A model generated the notes under the pieces. The model made no database searches. It was not told the origin of the DNA and worked only from the letters and a program-made list of their open reading frames with translations. Shown piece by piece: positions 5,865-7,906 of a DNA stretch of 7,906 nt; within the stretch, counting starts at the first letter, position 1; each line of letters begins with the position of its first letter. The DNA is from Treponema sp. (lineage in GTDB: Bacteria; Spirochaetota; Spirochaetia; Treponematales; Breznakiellaceae). Location of the stretch: positions 1 to 7,906 of the forward strand of contig JAITEW010000030.1 in the NCBI GenBank assembly GCA_031281855.1, given 5' to 3'. The position numbers were made by a program, and so were the translations under genes.

Positions 5865-7550
5865 CTACCTCATCTTTGCCAGGGCGTTTGAAATGGCGTA
5901 ACAGTAATCCCCAAGCCTTTCAACACGGCGGACCATGTCGATAAAGAGAAGTTCCGTCTTTACGTCTTTTCCCGCTTCGATGCGTTTGCGGCCCAGTTTG
6001 CGCAGCCGGTTGCGGGCCTGATCGATGTTGTCTTCCAGTTCGCGGGCGTGGTGAAGCTGTTCCGCCGTAAGGCTCCTGCCAAGCTGCTCGCGGACCAGGG
6101 TAAGGAAATCCTCGACCTGGTTTACATAGGGGATAAAGGCTTCCATTTCTTTGCCTTTGATGATCTGGTTCTTTTTTACGCTCCGTTCAAGAAGGTAGAC
6201 CAAACCGCAGCAGTCGTCGGTCATGTCCTCAAGATCCGCTATGACCCTGAGGAGGAGGCTGATCCGGCGGCCGGTACGGGGGTTGAGCTGTTCCCTGTTG
6301 CAGGCGATAAGAAAAGCTGTAAGGGCCTCCCTCATTTCATCGGCAAAGGCCTCTTTCTTCCGCATATCCTCCATGAGGGCGCCGACCATTTCCCCGCGGT
6401 TTTCCGCATCAGGCACCGCCTTAAGGGCCTCGCTGAATGCGGCGTACATGGAAGACGCCACGCCGGCCATGTCCCGTATCTCCTTTTCCGCCCTGAGTAA
6501 GCTCAGTTCCGGGGTGTCCTGGATGGAAGCCGAACGGTACACAAAATGGTAATGTTCAGGCGTCCCGCTTTCGTCCTTTTTCACATCGTCTTTAATAATG
6601 AAGGAAACCAGAGTCGCAAACTGCCGGACAAAGGGGAGGAAAACAACGGTACACATGATGTTAAAGACCGAATGGAACATGGCCAGGTGGGCCGCTACCC
6701 CTTCGCCTTCCGAGGCCCCGGGAGTGAGGACATCCACGAGCATAAGCAGGGGCCTGAAGAAGATAAGGGCGATCACGCTGCCCACTACGTTGAAAAGCAC
6801 ATGAACCAAAGCGGTCTGCTTGGCCGCGGTCCGGGCGCCGAAAGCAGCCAGGATGGCGTCGATAGTAGTGCCGATATTGGCCCCCAGGATCATGGCAGCA
6901 GCTATTTCGTAGTTGATCACCTGCCTGTAAGCCAGGGCGAGGACCAGGGTGATAGTCGCCGCCGAGGAGTGTACCATGAGGGTAACGCCTGTAGAGATCG
7001 CCACGCCGATCAGTATGGACCCGAATCCCAGTTGTGAAACCTTTTGGATAAATTCAAGGGATTCCGGGTTTACCGTAGGGAGGGATTCGTTCAGAAACTG
7101 GAGGCCCAGGAAGATGAAACCGAAACCCAGGAAGGCTTCGCCCCAGGCCTGGCGCTTCCATTTGATGATCCTGACGATGAAACCGATGCCGATAGCCGGC
7201 AGGGCCAGGGAAGCGATATCGAAGTTAAAGCCGATAAGGGAGACGATCCAGGCCGTGGTAGTGGTACCGATATTGGCGCCCATAATCACGCCGATGGACT
7301 GGGTCAGGGTCAAAAGGCCGGCGTTCACAAAAGACACCAGCATCACTGTAGTAGCCGACGATGACTGGACCAGAGCGGTAACTACAAAACCCGTTATCAC
7401 CGCCACGAAACGGTTCCGGGTCATAAAGTTGAGGGCCCGCTGCATGCGGTCCCCGGCAGCCTGCTGAACACCGTCGCTCATCACCTTCATCCCGTAAAGG
7501 AAGAGGCAGAGCCCGCCGGTCAAACGGAACAGAATGCCAATAATCTCCAT
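5865..7550 (-). CDS. Na+/phosphate cotransporter family protein with C-terminal PhoU-like domain
   Basis: 561-residue inner-membrane protein of the Na/Pi cotransporter family (two PF02690-type repeats; NptA/YjbB group). Repeat 1 (about 10-150) carries QSSSATT (62-68) and GANIGTT (91-97). Repeat 2 (about 178-315) carries HSSAAT (194-199) and a second GANIGTT (223-229). These paired QSSS-type hairpins form the transport core in the SLC34/NptA family. From about 350 to the end the protein is soluble and helical, resembling PhoU, with the typical ending FIDMVRRVERLGDYCYAI (536-553, split as FIDMVRRVE and RLGDYCYAI). Bacterial members have been linked to sodium-coupled phosphate uptake or, for YjbB, phosphate export; direction is not decidable here. 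The start at ATG 7550 has AGGGGG (7560-7555) 4 nt upstream. No pst or phoB gene is adjacent. Confidence 0.93.
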   Translation of the reverse strand: MEIIGILFRLTGGLCLFLYGMKVMSDGVQQAAGDRMQRALNFMTRNRFVAVITGFVVTALVQSSSATTVMLVSFVNAGLLTLTQSIGVIMGANIGTTTTAWIVSLIGFNFDIASLALPAIGIGFIVRIIKWKRQAWGEAFLGFGFIFLGLQFLNESLPTVNPESLEFIQKVSQLGFGSILIGVAISTGVTLMVHSSAATITLVLALAYRQVINYEIAAAMILGANIGTTIDAILAAFGARTAAKQTALVHVLFNVVGSVIALIFFRPLLMLVDVLTPGASEGEGVAAHLAMFHSVFNIMCTVVFLPFVRQFATLVSFIIKDDVKKDESGTPEHYHFVYRSASIQDTPELSLLRAEKEIRDMAGVASSMYAAFSEALKAVPDAENRGEMVGALMEDMRKKEAFADEMREALTAFLIACNREQLNPRTGRRISLLLRVIADLEDMTDDCCGLVYLLERSVKKNQIIKGKEMEAFIPYVNQVEDFLTLVREQLGRSLTAEQLHHARELEDNIDQARNRLRKLGRKRIEAGKDVKTELLFIDMVRRVERLGDYCYAISNALAKMR

Positions 7551-7740
7551 GACGCCCCCTGGTTTACTTATTAATTGCCGTTATCGAAGCCTACAGCCCA
7601 CCAGGCACCCCTGATATTACCAGCATAGAGGAATTTCCGCTCAATTTCCAGCCCTGCCTCGAAGCCTAAACTTGACCCGCACTCACGCCTTGATAACCCG
7701 GGAGCGGGGAAAACCCCATGAAAAACGCTTGTAGAGTCCG

Positions 7741-7774
7741 TGCCATAATCCACCATCCGTGGCGGATTATGGCA
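7741..7774. repeat. Inverted repeat with 11-bp perfect stem and UCCG loop
   Basis: TGCCATAATCC (7741-7751) is the exact complement of GGATTATGGCA (7764-7774). Inside it, after one A-C mismatch, CCA (7753-7755) pairs with TGG (7760-7762), leaving a TCCG tetraloop (7756-7759). The folding is strong in plus-sense RNA; no U-tract follows. Confidence 0.75.
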
Positions 7775-7776
7775 TC

Positions 7777-7799
7777 GGAGTTTTGCAAAGCAAAACTCC
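7777..7799. repeat. Inverted repeat with 10-bp perfect stem and AAA loop
   Basis: GGAGTTTTGC (7777-7786) and GCAAAACTCC (7790-7799) are exact complements separated by AAA. It begins 2 nt after the preceding hairpin, so the two form a tandem pair. It could be an element of a dispersed repeat; no second copy is in this window. Confidence 0.75.
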
Positions 7800-7874
7800 A
7801 CCTCTTCGCCGTTGGCGGAGAACTTGGCTACAGCGGCATCCATGCCACCGCTCCGGCGGGGACGCCCCTAATGG

Positions 7875-7892
7875 CAGGCGTGAGCCTGTTTT
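7875..7892 (+). terminator. Small GNRA-loop hairpin with T4 tail, possible weak terminator
   Basis: CAGGC (7875-7879) and GCCTG (7884-7888) pair around a GTGA tetraloop and are followed directly by TTTT. The form matches a minimal Rho-independent terminator read rightwards, but the stem is only 5 bp and the T-run short, and no plus-strand gene ends just upstream. Confidence 0.25.
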
Positions 7893-7906
7893 ACGACAAA
7901 AGCAGC

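Larger units (their letters stand above)
7551..7906. other. 356-nt region without a convincing gene, rich in inverted repeats
   Basis: This stretch lies upstream of the phosphate transporter gene. It holds two large hairpins (7741-7774 and 7777-7799) and smaller ones: GGGG/CCCC (7706-7709/7714-7717) and a CAGGC/GCCTG stem with a GTGA loop followed by TTTT (7875-7892). A 90-codon open frame on the minus strand (7843-7571) has GGAG 7 nt before its ATG, but it runs straight through the hairpins, resembles no family I know, and is not counted as a gene. The region could be a dispersed intergenic repeat or a structured leader. No strong transporter promoter was found. Confidence 0.5.

Noticed and set aside
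6949..7467. 172-codon plus-strand frame opposite the transporter
   Set aside because: Antisense of conserved Na/Pi cotransporter sequence; other overlapping plus-strand frames at 6048-7037 were rejected for the same reason.
7571..7843. 90-codon minus-strand open frame upstream of the transporter, with GGAG 7 nt before ATG
   Set aside because: It crosses both large hairpins, so part of its sequence is dictated by inverted repeats; the protein resembles no family and has no domain-like pattern. More likely fortuitous or repeat-derived.
7551..7906. Integron attC site or CRISPR-like array in the right-hand intergenic region
   Set aside because: No GTTRRRY/RYYYAAC core pair at the outer ends of the stems and no regularly spaced direct repeats.

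Overview
The window reads as ordinary chromosome from a moderately G+C-rich bacterium. I favour a spirochaete of the Treponema group. The hints are a lipoprotein with a loose lipobox carrying duplicated 'GVW.GTV ... GTY.L.GNTATL ... PGTY.LTK' modules, a DUF1848 protein, and an intergenic stretch dense in long inverted repeats. That assignment is inference from style, not from a marker gene. No phage, transposase, CRISPR array, rRNA or tRNA gene was found.

Layout. Positions 1-5118 hold five minus-strand genes. From the upstream end these are: an unrecognised four-helix membrane protein (3955-5118), a fibronectin-III lipoprotein with its own promoter (2912-3871), a UPF0158-GNAT acetyltransferase fusion (1881-2741), a DUF1848 radical-SAM-like protein (1065-1874), and aspartyl-tRNA synthetase aspS (N-terminal 340 codons, running off the left edge at base 1). 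The acetyltransferase and DUF1848 genes lie 6 nt apart and are probably co-transcribed. aspS has a good sigma-70-type promoter of its own in the 35-nt gap before it. Positions 5143-5826 hold the only plus-strand gene, a glyoxalase-II-like metallo-beta-lactamase hydrolase, which diverges from the membrane protein across about 24 nt. It converges on a minus-strand Na+/phosphate cotransporter-family protein with a C-terminal PhoU-like domain (5865-7550), and a long-stem hairpin lies at the convergence point. The last 356 bases (7551-7906) have no convincing gene. They contain two adjacent near-perfect hairpins and several smaller ones, and look like a dispersed intergenic repeat or a structured leader.

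The genes do not form an obvious single pathway: translation, phosphate transport, a detoxification-type hydrolase, an envelope lipoprotein and three poorly characterised proteins sit side by side. I found no clear novel multi-gene system. The points most worth following are the radical-SAM cysteine motif at the extreme C-terminus of the DUF1848 protein, the UPF0158-GNAT fusion, the duplicated domain flanking FN3 in the lipoprotein, the likely CTG start of the membrane protein, and the inverted-repeat block at the right end.
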